This document shows positions 42,421 through 52,177 of a stretch of DNA of 64,000 nt, piece after piece. Location: the NCBI GenBank assembly GCA_009746045.1, contig RPFO01000080.1, positions 11,112,290 to 11,176,289 on the forward strand, read 5' to 3'. Every line of letters starts with the position of its first letter. Positions within the stretch are counted from its first letter, which is position 1. The notes under the pieces were generated by a model. The model had not been told where the DNA came from. It saw only the letters and a list, made by a program, of their open reading frames with translations, and did no database searches. A program made the position numbers and the translations under genes. The DNA comes from Mesostigma viride. Lineage: Eukaryota > Streptophyta > Mesostigmatophyceae > Mesostigmatales > Mesostigmataceae.

Positions 42421-43395
42421 CCCACTAGCATGGCACGAAGGCATACCATACAATAGCATGGCGTTGCCAAAGCGAAAAAAGAGATCTCGGTGGGGAGAAA
42501 TTGCCCAGCAAAACTGACAACCATGCAAGGCAAAAAACTTGAATAACTTACGGTGGACATCGGCACATAATGAGTAGCCCAGATGTGCCGGGTGTAGAGT
42601 AAACGAGGCCGAAAATGTCGTGTAACTCAAAGGCATCTTTAGTAGCCTGTCAAGCGACGGGAACGAGTGGAAACCTGAAGAATGGCAAAAGACATTAAGT
42701 CGACTGCCATACATAAAAGATAGAGAATCAGTAGTACACAGCTCCCCTCATGGAGCAGTAAGCAAATGAGCGATGATTAACAAAGTGTGAGACAGATAGC
42801 CGATGCGACTCCTTGCGACTAAACGTGGCATGCATATGCGGGCGCTGATTAGGAACATTGGCTTACTTTGTTTAGCGTAATGCGATTGCAGTAGCTTCGT
42901 GAAATGCCGCATGCGCACGATGTCACGAAATTTAAATTTCCTTTAGGAACAAAGACGAACAAATTGATGTAGCTGGCTAAGGACTACGCCATGGTAGGCT
43001 AGCTGTATCGGAGAGAGCGCTGTAGATGGCTGGAAAAATGATAACTCAATCATGCTAAACTGCGGCTCCAAAGGCTTGTCCTAGTGCGCCTTTGGCTTTC
43101 TTCTTCTTCAGGCGCAATAAGCCCGCGATTCTTTTTTAGTCCAAATATTCTTTCACCACTACTGACCGGCTGGCGACTGCAAATCGGCATGGCCGGCTAA
43201 TTATGAGGCAAGCGTTGCAAGGGCAGACGCTTGTGATCGTTGATAAATTCGAAAAATCGTTCTCGCCCGGCGCGGCGGTTCACAACTCCCCACCTGCAAA
43301 CTCGACTAGCACAGGTACGGGGGCGTTCCTGAAACCAGTCCCGTACACGCAACCGTTCTATCCGGCCCTCGGCAAATATAGAATCTCTGCTGCAC
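42421..43395. other. Unique interior of the CACTA-ended element, no gene seen
   Basis: Moderate-GC sequence with short ORFs only and no transposase motif. Confidence 0.4.
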
Positions 43396-43645
43396 TTCCG
43401 CGGCGTGGGACACAACAACAACAACAACAACTTCCGCGGCGTGGGATTCAACTAACTAACTAACTAACTTCCGCGGCGTGGGAACCAACAACAAGAACAA
43501 GAACAAGAACAAGAACAAGAACAACACGCAACCGCTCTGTGCCGTACCTAGAACGGGACGAGTACAAGACCGTATCGGCCAGTATAGATTCTCTGCTGCC
43601 CATGTGCGGCGTGGGACACAACAACAACAACAACAACAACAAGAC
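43396..43645. repeat. Cassettes of CCGCGGCGTGGGA each followed by a different microsatellite
   Basis: CTTCCGCGGCGTGGGA occurs near 43396, 43432 and 43469 and a variant near 43603. It is followed by (CAA)n, (ACTA)n, (AAGAAC)n and (CAA)n respectively. Confidence 0.8.
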
Positions 43646-43947
43646 CCTAACCGGGGACTGTTTCGGTTACGGCCCCGTACTAGGCTCGGTTCGGTGTACG
43701 CGGCGTGTACGTAGCGTGACATTAATTCTAGTGGACGCCAAGTGGACGTAAAAAATGGCCCGTAAGATCTGGGCCGTAATCAGGTATTCACCAGTATGCC
43801 TCATGGCGACATTACTCAGGTCCAATGGCTTCCCTGGTCTAATAACGCGCCCTATTAGCCTTTCACCTGTCACCGCCACACGTGTGTGTGCCCACCTTCA
43901 TTAGGATTCGCTGATACTCATTTCCCCTCTCACCTCTTTGGTCCATA

Positions 43948-44196
43948 ATCAGGCGGAGCCAATTTTCGGAAGAACCGTCAGGTTCGCCAGAATTGGCGAA
44001 GCTTATAAGGCCGTACACGTGAGAAAACATAGGAATAGGGGATGAAAATCCGTCAATCCATCCATACATACATCCATCCATACATACATCCACCGAATTT
44101 GTCCCGAATTTGCAAGCATAAGGGTGAGGTTCTTCCGAAAATTGGCTCCGCCGTAGAGTTTCAACGGGCAAGTTGCAAACACGCACGTTACTTGAT
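43948..44196. mobile_element. 249-bp palindromic MITE-like repeat, copy 2
   Basis: Inverse copy of 30933-31181, within the CACTA-ended element. The inner 25-bp inverted repeats are kept. Confidence 0.75.
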
Positions 44197-44229
44197 TGGC
44201 TAATAAAATATACCCATTTCCCCGAAAAA

Positions 44230-44660
44230 AAATGGCCCGTAAGGCATACGACACAAAGTATACTTGCCGTAAATGTTACGGCCCGTATACTTTGTGTCGT
44301 TTACGGTAGTAAATTTACTGCAGCATACGACACAAAGTATACGGGCCGTAAAGTTTACGGCCCGTATACTTTTTGTCGTATACTAAAGTAAAATTTACTA
44401 AAGTATACGACAAAAAGTATACGGTAGTAATTTTTACGGCCCGTATACTTTTTTTCGTATACTAAAGTAAACTTTACTAAAGTATACGACAAAAAGTATA
44501 CGGGCCGTAAAGTTTACTAAAGTATACGACAAAAAGTATACGGGCCGTAAACTTTACGGCCCGTATACTTTTTGTCGTATATTGAAGTAAAGTTTACGTA
44601 ACGTATACGGAGCCCGTATACGTTTACGGGCCGTATACGGGGCCCGTATACGTGTACGGG
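44230..44660. repeat. Subterminal palindromic repeats, right
   Basis: About ten units of ACGGCCCGTATACTTT and its complement, alternating, as at the left end. Confidence 0.7.
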
Positions 44661-44683
44661 CCGTAAGTTTATAGTATAGTGGG

Positions 44684-45153
44684 ACCACCCACAGGGCATC
44701 CCATATAACCGTATCGAATGCCTTGGTGTAATCCACGAAGATCAATAGCAATGGCAAGAGGCCGGGGGCCAGGCGGCCCACTTCCTCGATCAGGCGGCGC
44801 GCGGTAATAGTGACCATAACACAATTGCGACCAACACGGAAGCCCATCTGGGACTCACCTAGGTGGGGATCGAGGCTGGCGCGCATGCGGTTCAGCAGGA
44901 GACGCATGAAGACTTTCAGCACGCAGCTTTGGAGGCAGACGCCGCGGTAGTTGCCGGTATCCGCGGCGGACCCCTTGCCCTTGTACAGCATGACCCGGAC
45001 AGCGGTCTTCCAATACGTCGGCGGGGGGAGGCCATCTCGTAGAATCCGGTTGCAAACACCCCGGAGGAAAGGCTCAAGCTCAGGCATCTTAACCACCTCC
45101 GGTGAAATATTGTCCACTCCCATGGCAGCATCATTGCGGAGGGTGGAGATGGC
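44684..45153 (-). pseudogene. LINE ORF2, N-terminal part of reverse transcriptase
   Basis: The minus-strand frame reads Met-Gly-Val-Asp-Asn-Ile-Ser-Pro-Glu, Gly-Asn-Tyr-Arg-Gly-Val-Cys-Leu, Gln-Met-Gly-Phe-Arg-Val-Gly-Arg-Asn-Cys and Phe-Val-Asp-Tyr-Thr-Lys-Ala-Phe-Asp-Thr-Val, the standard order of motifs 0 to 3 (A) of LINE reverse transcriptases, including the first catalytic Asp. It continues across the CACTA-ended insert at 37457 with motifs B and C (YADD). The upstream end joins the LTR-like pair. Confidence 0.8.
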
Positions 45154-45157
45154 AGCA

Positions 45158-46297
45158 TGTCGCGTTTGCGTGCCATTATATCCTAGCCTATCACTTGGAA
45201 GGCATATCCATAGCAATAGAGTACTCTTGTGTGTGATCCACTATATTGTTGAATAATGTGGAAATGATAGGTGTGGTCCTTGACGGCACCACCACCTTCA
45301 TGACAGGCAGCGCAGCCAGCCGATATTTATATTATGAAGATTGCAATAATGCTTTATGATGAAAGCAATGCCCAAACCATTCATTCCATAACATTTGACA
45401 AATTACAATGAATGCCGAGTTGTGCTGCCGCAACTGTAAGAGTAACTACATATCCTTGAGACCCATCGAAATCACCACAGACCGACCATGACGCCACTGT
45501 GGCGCAACAGTGTTTACTTACGTCATAATCTATATCAACTGTGTGACTCTGCGCTCATGTCCCAGTTACTGGCACACTGGCCAACGACGAACCGGCCCTT
45601 TCCCGGGACTGTTCCCGGGTCAGCAGAACGTTTCTCGTCCACAATGCCAACAACATCCCAACCGGATCAAACCATTGTCAATCTTATCAACCATCGTCAT
45701 GGCAACGACATGCAACCACTCACGGGGGCTGCTCCGGGCTGTTCGAGAAGTTTAACCCCATGAAGACAACAAACTAGTTGTGAGGGAGAGAAACGAGCGA
45801 ACAACGACCACCATGGCCGCTGCGCTGCTCCTAAATACCTCCAAAAATCCCGGCATCCATGCGCTGTCGCATTTGCCAGCAAGCCGCCTGACGTGCAGTT
45901 AGACTGCCAGCAAAATGCAGAGCAAGTCTGTTCGACAACCACGTGCGAGCCAACACACCGCACACTACGATCTGCGTATCTAGCTTTGTCAGATGGACTG
46001 AACATCATTCCGTCTGGACAATACAAAAGATTCATAACTGCCAAATGTCACGCACCGGAATATTGCGCAAGCCACCAAGGCTTTGCGCCCCAAAGTCTTG
46101 CGCCTGAACCTAAGTCAGGTCACCTAAGACTGTCACTCTAGAAATTCAGGCCTTTCCGGCGCGGCGCTCCACACCGGCCCAAGGAACAAAGCCTGCGGCC
46201 TACTGAATCGGAACCAACCAAACGTCGGTAACGATTCCGATTACGGCAACCGCGTAACTTCTTGAGTGCACGGACGTAAATGATCACGGACGTGACA
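45158..46297. mobile_element. LTR-like direct repeat 1 (1,140 bp)
   Basis: Starts TGTCGCGTTTGCG and ends CGGACGTGACA (TG...CA). It is almost identical to 46300-47746 apart from about 307 bp that it lacks. The AGCA duplication flanks the pair at 45154-45157 and 47747-47750. Short conserved ORFs inside (for example 45488-45763) occur in both copies but have no motif. Confidence 0.75.
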
Positions 46298-46299
46298 GC

Positions 46300-47746
46300 T
46301 GTCGCGTTTGCGTGCCATTATATCCTAGCCTATCACTTGGAAGGCATATCCATAGCAATAGAGTACTCTTGTGTGTGATCCACTATATTCCCCCCCACTT
46401 TTTAGCTCGAAAAAATGAAGAGCCAAAAAGTCAAAAAGAGGATCACATAGGGAAAAAAAAATTCCCACGACAGGACCACACATGCTTTTCAAATAGGCTA
46501 AGCAATAACCTCTTCAGTGCTTTTTCAAGGATAAGCATAATCCTCTTCATGGCTTTTTCAAGGATAAGCCTAATCCTCTTCATAGCTTTTTAAAGGATAA
46601 GCTTAATCCTCTTCCAAGTGCTTGATTCTGCAAGCAGCTTGGGTATATCTCCGGCTCAGGCTGTCCGAACTGAACCCGCCAAGGGTTGTTCGCTCGTTTA
46701 AATAATGTGGAAATGATAGGTGTGGTCCTTGACGGCACCACCACCTTCATGACAGGCAGCGCAGCCAGCCGATATTTATATTATGAAGATTGCAATAATG
46801 CTTTATGATGAAAGCAATGCCCAAACCATTCATTCCATAACATTTGACAAATTACAATGAATGCCGAGTTGTGCTGCCGCAACTGTAAGAGTAACTACAT
46901 ATCCTTGAGACCCATCGAAATCACCACAGACCGACCATGACGCCACTGTGGCGCAACAGTGTTTACTTACGTCATAATCTATATCAACTGTGTGACTCTG
47001 CGCTCATGTCCCAGTTACTGGCACACTGGCCAACGACGAACCGGCCCTTTCCCGGGACTGTTCCCGGGTCAGCAGAACGTTTCTCGTCCACAATGCCAAC
47101 AACATCCCAACCGGATCAAACCATTGTCAATCTTATCAACCATCGTCATGGCAACGACATGCAACCACTCACGGGGGCTGCTCCGGGCTGTTCGAGAAGT
47201 TTAACCCCATGAAGACAACAAACTAGTTGTGAGGGAGAGAAACGAGCGAACAACGACCACCATGGCCGCTGCGCTGCTCCTAAATACCTCCAAAAATCCC
47301 GGCATCCATGCGCTGTCGCATTTGCCAGCAAGCCGCCTGACGTGCAGTTAGACTGCCAGCAAAATGCAGAGCAAGTCTGTTCGACAACCACGTGCGAGCC
47401 AACACACCGCACACTACGATCTGCGTATCTAGCTTTGTCAGATGGACTGAACATCATTCCGTCTGGACAATACAAAAGATTCATAACTGCCAAATGTCAC
47501 GCACCGGAATATTGCGCAAGCCACCAAGGCTTTGCGCCCCAAAGTCTTGCGCCTGAACCTAAGTCAGGTCACCTAAGACTGTCACTCTAGAAATTCAGGC
47601 CTTTCCGGCGCGGCGCTCCACACCGGCCCAAGGAACAAAGCCTGCGGCCTACTGAATCGGAACCAACCAAACGTCGGTAACGATTCCGATTACGGCAACC
47701 GCGTAACTTCTTGAGTGCACGGACGTAAATGATCACGGACGTGACA
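46300..47746. mobile_element. LTR-like direct repeat 2 (1,447 bp)
   Basis: Begins two bases (GC) after repeat 1 ends. It contains an extra segment of about 307 bp (about 46391-46698) with three tandem units of about 36 bp (CTTTTTCAAGGATAAGC...TAATCCTCTTC) and a CCCCCC run. There is no internal gag/pol region between the copies. Confidence 0.75.
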
Positions 47747-47750
47747 AGCA

Positions 47751-48208
47751 GCCCATTCCTTGGGAGTCCACTCGTCGTGGGGGCCGTCCACCAAGGGGCC
47801 GGAGAGCGGTGGGACCAGGTAGTCCGTCTCGCTGGTGGGCGCCTGCGGGGGCTCAATGGGGCCGCCTCGGCTGGCCGCAGGGCGTGCAGCTGCAGCGGGG
47901 TCAAGCGGGGGGGGCGGGCCAGGGGCCCCTGATAGTTTGGCCTGGGAGCTGAACCAAATCTCAAGGCGTTCACTGGGGGTGCCTGGGATGTCAGCCCGTT
48001 GCGTTTCCCGGCGTCCGGTGAGACGGTCGAGAGAGCGCCAGGCCGCCTTGTGCTGGTTGGCGGCCGTGTGGTGATTGATTTCGGCGGCAAGTGTCTCCAC
48101 CTCCTCCGCATGTGCGGCAGTATATGCTTGAGTAAGCCGTTCCTGGTACGGGTACAGGTCCTCCCCGCGGCGGCGGGCCTGCGCTAGCGCCAGCCGGGCG
48201 GCAACCAC
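47751..48208 (-). pseudogene. LINE ORF2, linker before reverse transcriptase
   Basis: The minus-strand frame has the Glu-Val-Glu-Thr-Leu-Ala-x-Glu-Ile, Ala-Ala-Trp-Arg-x-Leu-Asp-x-Leu-Thr-Gly-Arg pattern that stands between endonuclease and reverse transcriptase in LINE ORF2. The endonuclease part is missing: the LINE is truncated at 48211. It ends at the LTR-like pair with Lys-Glu-Trp-Ala-Ala. Confidence 0.65.
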
Positions 48209-48224
48209 CCAATCAGATCCTAAT

Positions 48225-48732
48225 CAGTGCATGCATGATGAATCAAAACACTTGGGTAGGCGAGTACCTAATCATTCATTAAGCTGGGTACCCGAGCCAC
48301 TGACCATAAACAAGTAGTATGGGCTCGCAAAACAAAAATTTTGCCTTCATTTTGGGTCGCAAACCAGGCGCAAACTATAATTTTCACCCTGTTTTGGGGT
48401 CGCAAAGTAGGTTCGTCGCAAAGTGATCTTGACCACTACGGTAGCTGGAAAAGGGCGCCGCGCCGCAACTGATTGGTAGTACTGTACGACGGTCATGGTG
48501 TTGGACGGAATTTCCGGTCAGCGATGCATAACACGTCGTACTTTGGCCCTTGGCCGTTTCCAAATCTCTGCTGCCCAAGTGCCCATGTGCGGTGCAACAA
48601 CACGTTGTACTTGAGTGTGGAAAGTAGCCGTTGCGTAGCGCTGTGCTGTGGCGAACTAATTCTCTGCCGTCTGATTGCACCGTCGATGAGCGTCGATGGT
48701 CGTCGATGAACCCAACGTACGCAAGCCATGTC
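48225..48732. repeat. Right half of the older inverted-repeat element split by the LINE
   Basis: About 48395-48480 is an inverted match of about 35760-35840. The rest has no recognised gene. Confidence 0.4.
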
Positions 48733-49543
48733 AAAGAGACAACCAGCGCAGGCCAGAAATCGGGAGAATCCGGACCATGGTAGCTCGAGCCTGCCGTTAT
48801 CTTTTCCGCGTTTTCGAGTCGTTCAGGATGATGAAGATGAATGGTGATGGAAATGTGTATCCTTGTGCATTGAAATTATGGCTGGCTTACGTGTGGAGCG
48901 ACTAGATGACCTAGACGGTGGGGCCGGAAACAGCATGCTTGATCAGGGCGTGTGTTTCGAGCCTAACTGGCCGGGAGTGTCTAGTGGTGAGCACCATTGC
49001 TGCGATCGCTCTCCCACCATTTACGAGGAAATACCCGCAAATGGAAAACCACTGAAAAGGTCTAGCTAGTCAGTCATTACGTTAGCCATGCCATGATTCC
49101 AAACGTCCAAGAACTGCACACGGTGCAAAGGCAAAAAGCCGGAGGACAGCACTTTCAAATGTGCGGCGGGAACCAAAAGCCCGCGGATGCCAGAAAACAT
49201 CGTGTTGCGGCAGCGACGCGACGATGTTGACAACGAATCCAGTGCCAAGCTCGGAACGGCCGCAAAGGAGATCTGGCATCACAGGGTTCAGATGTGCGGA
49301 GATACTATGCGATCCAGCCGGTCCACGACCTGTTTGTAGAGCTTGTGCCAAGGGGCAGCACCGAACAGATTTGGGTGACGTTGCAAAAAACATCGGACTT
49401 GACGGAGCATAATGGCTCGGTCATAGTCTTTGACCAATAAACGCTGCAAGAGTTCAACAAGAGTCGTGATGAAATCAACACGATAAGAACAAAGACGGGA
49501 AAAACGATGTAACTGAGAAAGAACAACACCATATTTTGCTGTA
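48733..49543 (+). repeat. Dispersed repeat R, copy 2
   Basis: The most complete copy of repeat R, uninterrupted. It holds an ORF at 48863-49069 and a following open stretch (about 49094-49337) with Cys-Thr-Arg-Cys-Lys-Gly and a later Cys, resembling a small zinc ribbon. Both may be decayed coding regions of an unknown element. Confidence 0.65.
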
Positions 49544-49589
49544 CCAGCATGTGATTCCAGCCGTGGTAAACCTGCCTACTTCGGGGATA

Positions 49590-49890
49590 CTAGAATATCG
49601 CGTAGGTCCGTGCGTAGTACTCCTGCGCACTTAGGTCTAGTACGTGGTGAGTCATCTCCTATATCAGCAATATCGGACATATTGGCACCCCTCTCCGGTA
49701 AAGAGGCTTTTCGCAGTTGGGCTGTTTCGAAACGTTAAGTGAGATGCCTAACTTCGGATCGATCAGGAGACTCACACAGCCGCGAAATCATGCCAAAGGT
49801 CCTATGTTTGATTCCTCACTGGTCGCTTCCAGGCTTTCTTACTTTCTGTGTTCCGCGGAATCTCAGATTTGGGCAGCTAGCGTTTTCACG
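49590..49890 (+). repeat. SINE-like repeat with a B-box-like motif, copy 2
   Basis: Diverged relative of 26600-26985 with the same order of blocks. The B-box-like part is TATGTTTGATTCCTC near 49802. Confidence 0.35.
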
Positions 49891-50046
49891 TTTGTTGCTT
49901 TCTGACGACAACGCACGAAAAGAAGTAGAAAAGGGAAACTGCCCGAAAAAAAGGCGAAAGGCCGACGTTAATGCACCTGCCTGCGTGGAAATGTTTCATG
50001 CATAAACTGGCACGCAAGCTCGAACAATAAAAGACATCATCCATTG

Positions 50047-50549
50047 ATCAGGCGAACAAGGAAGGTGCGCCTTCCGTGAATACATCGAAGGCGACATGCG
50101 CAGGCCTGCGTAGGTTCTTACCTTGAATGCCGGAAATGTAAAAGAAACCGGGAAGCTTCGGCACAAACTCGACAACACCATTAAGTTAGCTTCATAATCG
50201 CTCTTTAGAGCCTACGTTGCCTCACAATAGCTGCCGTAAACCTGCATTAAATTTCATGATCCGCAAGAGAAATTATATCCTGGACCCCCGCGCCCGTAGC
50301 CGTTCGAGAAATTAGCGATATTGCAAACCGTACACTTTCCGCCTCGAAATGAGGTCATCAACTAATCTTCTGCGAAATTCAAGCATTTTTTCTAGCTGTT
50401 TACGTGCCATATCGATTAATATTGCATAAAGGCATGCCGCCATGGCCACTTCCGCGAGGGTTGAGCGGTCCGGGCACACATTATACACCGTACGGACGGT
50501 ACCGCGAATTTTTTGGCGCGGAAAATATTCGGCGCGCCACGTCCCCTTA
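50047..50549. repeat. 503-bp dispersed repeat, copy 2
   Basis: Same orientation and nearly the same sequence as 19879-20381. Confidence 0.8.
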
Positions 50550-50586
50550 ATGTAACTTAGAAATCAGTGAACTTGAACATGTCCGG

Positions 50587-50619
50587 GGTGGTAATGGCGG
50601 CCGCGGCGGCGGTGTTGGC

Positions 50620-50671
<52 letters not shown>

Positions 50672-50797
50672 GTGGTGGTGGTGGCGGTGGCGGTGGTGGT
50701 GGTGGTGGTGGTGGTGGTGGTGGTGGTGGTGGTGGTGGTGGTGGTGGTGGTGGTGGTGGTGGTGGTGGTGGCGGTGGCGGTGGTGGCGGTGGTGGAC
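50587..50797. repeat. (GGC)n / (GGT)n microsatellite
   Basis: About 75 bp mostly of GGC units pass into about 130 bp of GGT units. It gives spurious poly-Ala, poly-Val, poly-Thr and poly-His ORFs. It lies immediately after the 3' end of the BTB gene. Confidence 0.95.
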
Positions 50798-50846
50798 ACG
50801 ATATGTCAAGAATACAACATTTAAAAAATATATACAGCCTTCAGGT

Positions 50847-52177
50847 TTATTTAGCTTTAATTTGCTTTAAAGGTTTAAAGCGCAGCGTGGATACCAACTT
50901 TGTGTCTGAGCTTCCTAGTTGCGTTGTAAACTCTGCCGTTTGGAAAAAGTCGCTCACCGTCTGGGTGCGGAAGCTTGAAAAGTTCTCCGGCCTGATGCAT
51001 ACTTTACTGTTACTGGTAGTGCTCGTCACGGCACCTAGGAACACAAATGCCGCGAGGTCCAGGTGCACATGAATCGGCCAACGGAAGCGCATGGGCTGGT
51101 CATAGGATGACCCGGTCAAGGCCAGGTCAAACTCTGAAACAAAGCAGGAGAGATGGGACTTTATGCCCTGCGATGCACTTACCCCCTTCTGGGCAGCTTC
51201 CAGGGTCGAGAGATCAAATTTTTTCTTCCGACCATGCAACACATCTACCCCCCACGTCCCAATGACGCAGTTTGAGAAAGGGGATGTCGGCCTGGGCTCC
51301 TTAATCTCGTCGTAAACGTACTGGATGACCACCCCCATGTCGTACTTGACGGCGGTGCGGACAAGCTCGTGGATGACCCCGTGCTGAGCCAAGCGTTGTA
51401 TCGGGACCGCTCGGCTGGGGTCGATAATGCCCACGAGCGTCTCGAAGGCAGCGAAGCTGCAATCGGTGATATTCAGGACCCCGTCTTTCTGGTGCGCATG
51501 GCAAAACAATTACGCACACCGAGGGATGCCCACCAAACAAACCGACGTAGACGATGCAGTGTATGCAAGAGTTTTTTATCGAAACACATTTCAGTTTTTG
51601 CGCAGGCGTAGGACGCACAAACCAGTGGTAGTCAGTAGCTAGAGAAGAACACGTCTGCTCGCCCACGGCCGCATGCTGAAATAGGCATCTCATGTCACAC
51701 AAGTCGGTGATCACACTACAACACTCGGTGATGTTGTCTAACGCTGGAGGAATGTTGCCTTGCCGCATCTGCAAGTAGTTCATATTTGGATCGCTTACGC
51801 TCGGAGGCAACATGCTTCTTTCATATGGCACAGGGTCCTGTGAGACACTGCGACGTATTGGTAGCACGACAGGGGGCCACTACGTGGCAAAGCAGCGTAT
51901 CTAGCAGTAAATTCTACTGATTGAACCACTAACGAGCCTGCGAGAAGGATGAAGGTCCGGGAAGGCGGTTCCGAGCACAAACCGTCTGTCTTCCTACGCT
52001 TACCTCCTTCATCGGCTGCGCTGGATCTAGCATTCTCTGGAAAACTGGGGACACAAGTCGTAGTAGATCTTTGCTAACCTGGATACACTGTTCTTGCCCG
52101 TCTGGTGAGACGATGATTACCCGAAGCACATTTTCTGCAGGCAAGCTTTCCGTGGCTGCCATAGCTGTGGAAACCAC
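50847..52177 (-). CDS. BTB/POZ-domain protein, two exons
   Basis: Exon 1 runs from ATG 52177 to 52004 (58 codons; Leu-Arg-Val-Ile-Ile-Val-Ser-Pro-Asp-Gly, then Val-Ser-Lys-Asp-Leu-Leu-Arg-Leu-Val-Ser-Pro-Val-Phe) and ends at donor GTAAGC. Exon 2 starts after CACCAG at 51488 in phase 0 and runs to the stop at 50847. It reads Asn-Ile-Thr-Asp-Cys-Ser-Phe-x-Ala-Phe-Glu, then Thr-Ala-Val-Lys-Tyr-Asp-Met. These blocks form a BTB fold of about 100 residues, which dimerises and can link to Cullin-3 ubiquitin ligases. A GTAAGT and TTTCAG pair inside exon 2 (51182 and 51134) would shift the frame, so it is probably unused. The C-terminal 110 residues are unrecognised. A decayed copy lies at 31624. Confidence 0.65.

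Larger units (their letters stand above)
37458..44681. mobile_element. 7.2-kb CACTA-ended element made mostly of satellites
   Basis: The left end reads CACTATACTATAAATTTACG and the right end is its inverse with one difference in the first twenty bases; the inverted match extends about 37 bp. A 2-bp GG duplication (37456-37457 and 44682-44683) flanks it, and the LINE reading resumes on both sides. Subterminal zones (37470-37830 and 44230-44660) are packed with TTTACGG and GTATAC palindromic units. The middle has two large satellite blocks, microsatellites and an MITE copy. No transposase frame is seen, so the element is non-autonomous. The ends match the EnSpm/CACTA superfamily by motif. Confidence 0.8.
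36024..48211 (-). mobile_element. 5'-truncated LINE (family A) carrying two nested insertions
   Basis: The element is bounded by the 13-bp duplication AATCAGATCCTAA at 36011-36023 and 48212-48224. Its 3' tail is (TAAG)n on the plus strand at 36021-36044. On the minus strand the coding order is: linker region (48208-47751), reverse transcriptase start (45153-44684), reverse transcriptase end (37455-36831), C-terminal region (36715-36157). The gaps are the CACTA-ended element (37458-44681) and the LTR-like pair (45158-47746). Without them the LINE is about 2.4 kb. Its ORF2 is broken by frameshifts within the remaining parts too. Confidence 0.85.

Noticed and set aside
45488-46141. Small ORFs inside the LTR-like repeats as genes
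   Set aside because: They recur in the second copy only because the DNA is duplicated; no domain and no start context.
50557-50824. Poly-Thr, poly-His and poly-Val ORFs
   Set aside because: Products of the GGC/GGT microsatellite in different frames.
51134-51182. 49-bp intron in the BTB gene
   Set aside because: Both splice signals look good, but removing it shifts the frame into an early stop, while the unspliced frame continues cleanly.
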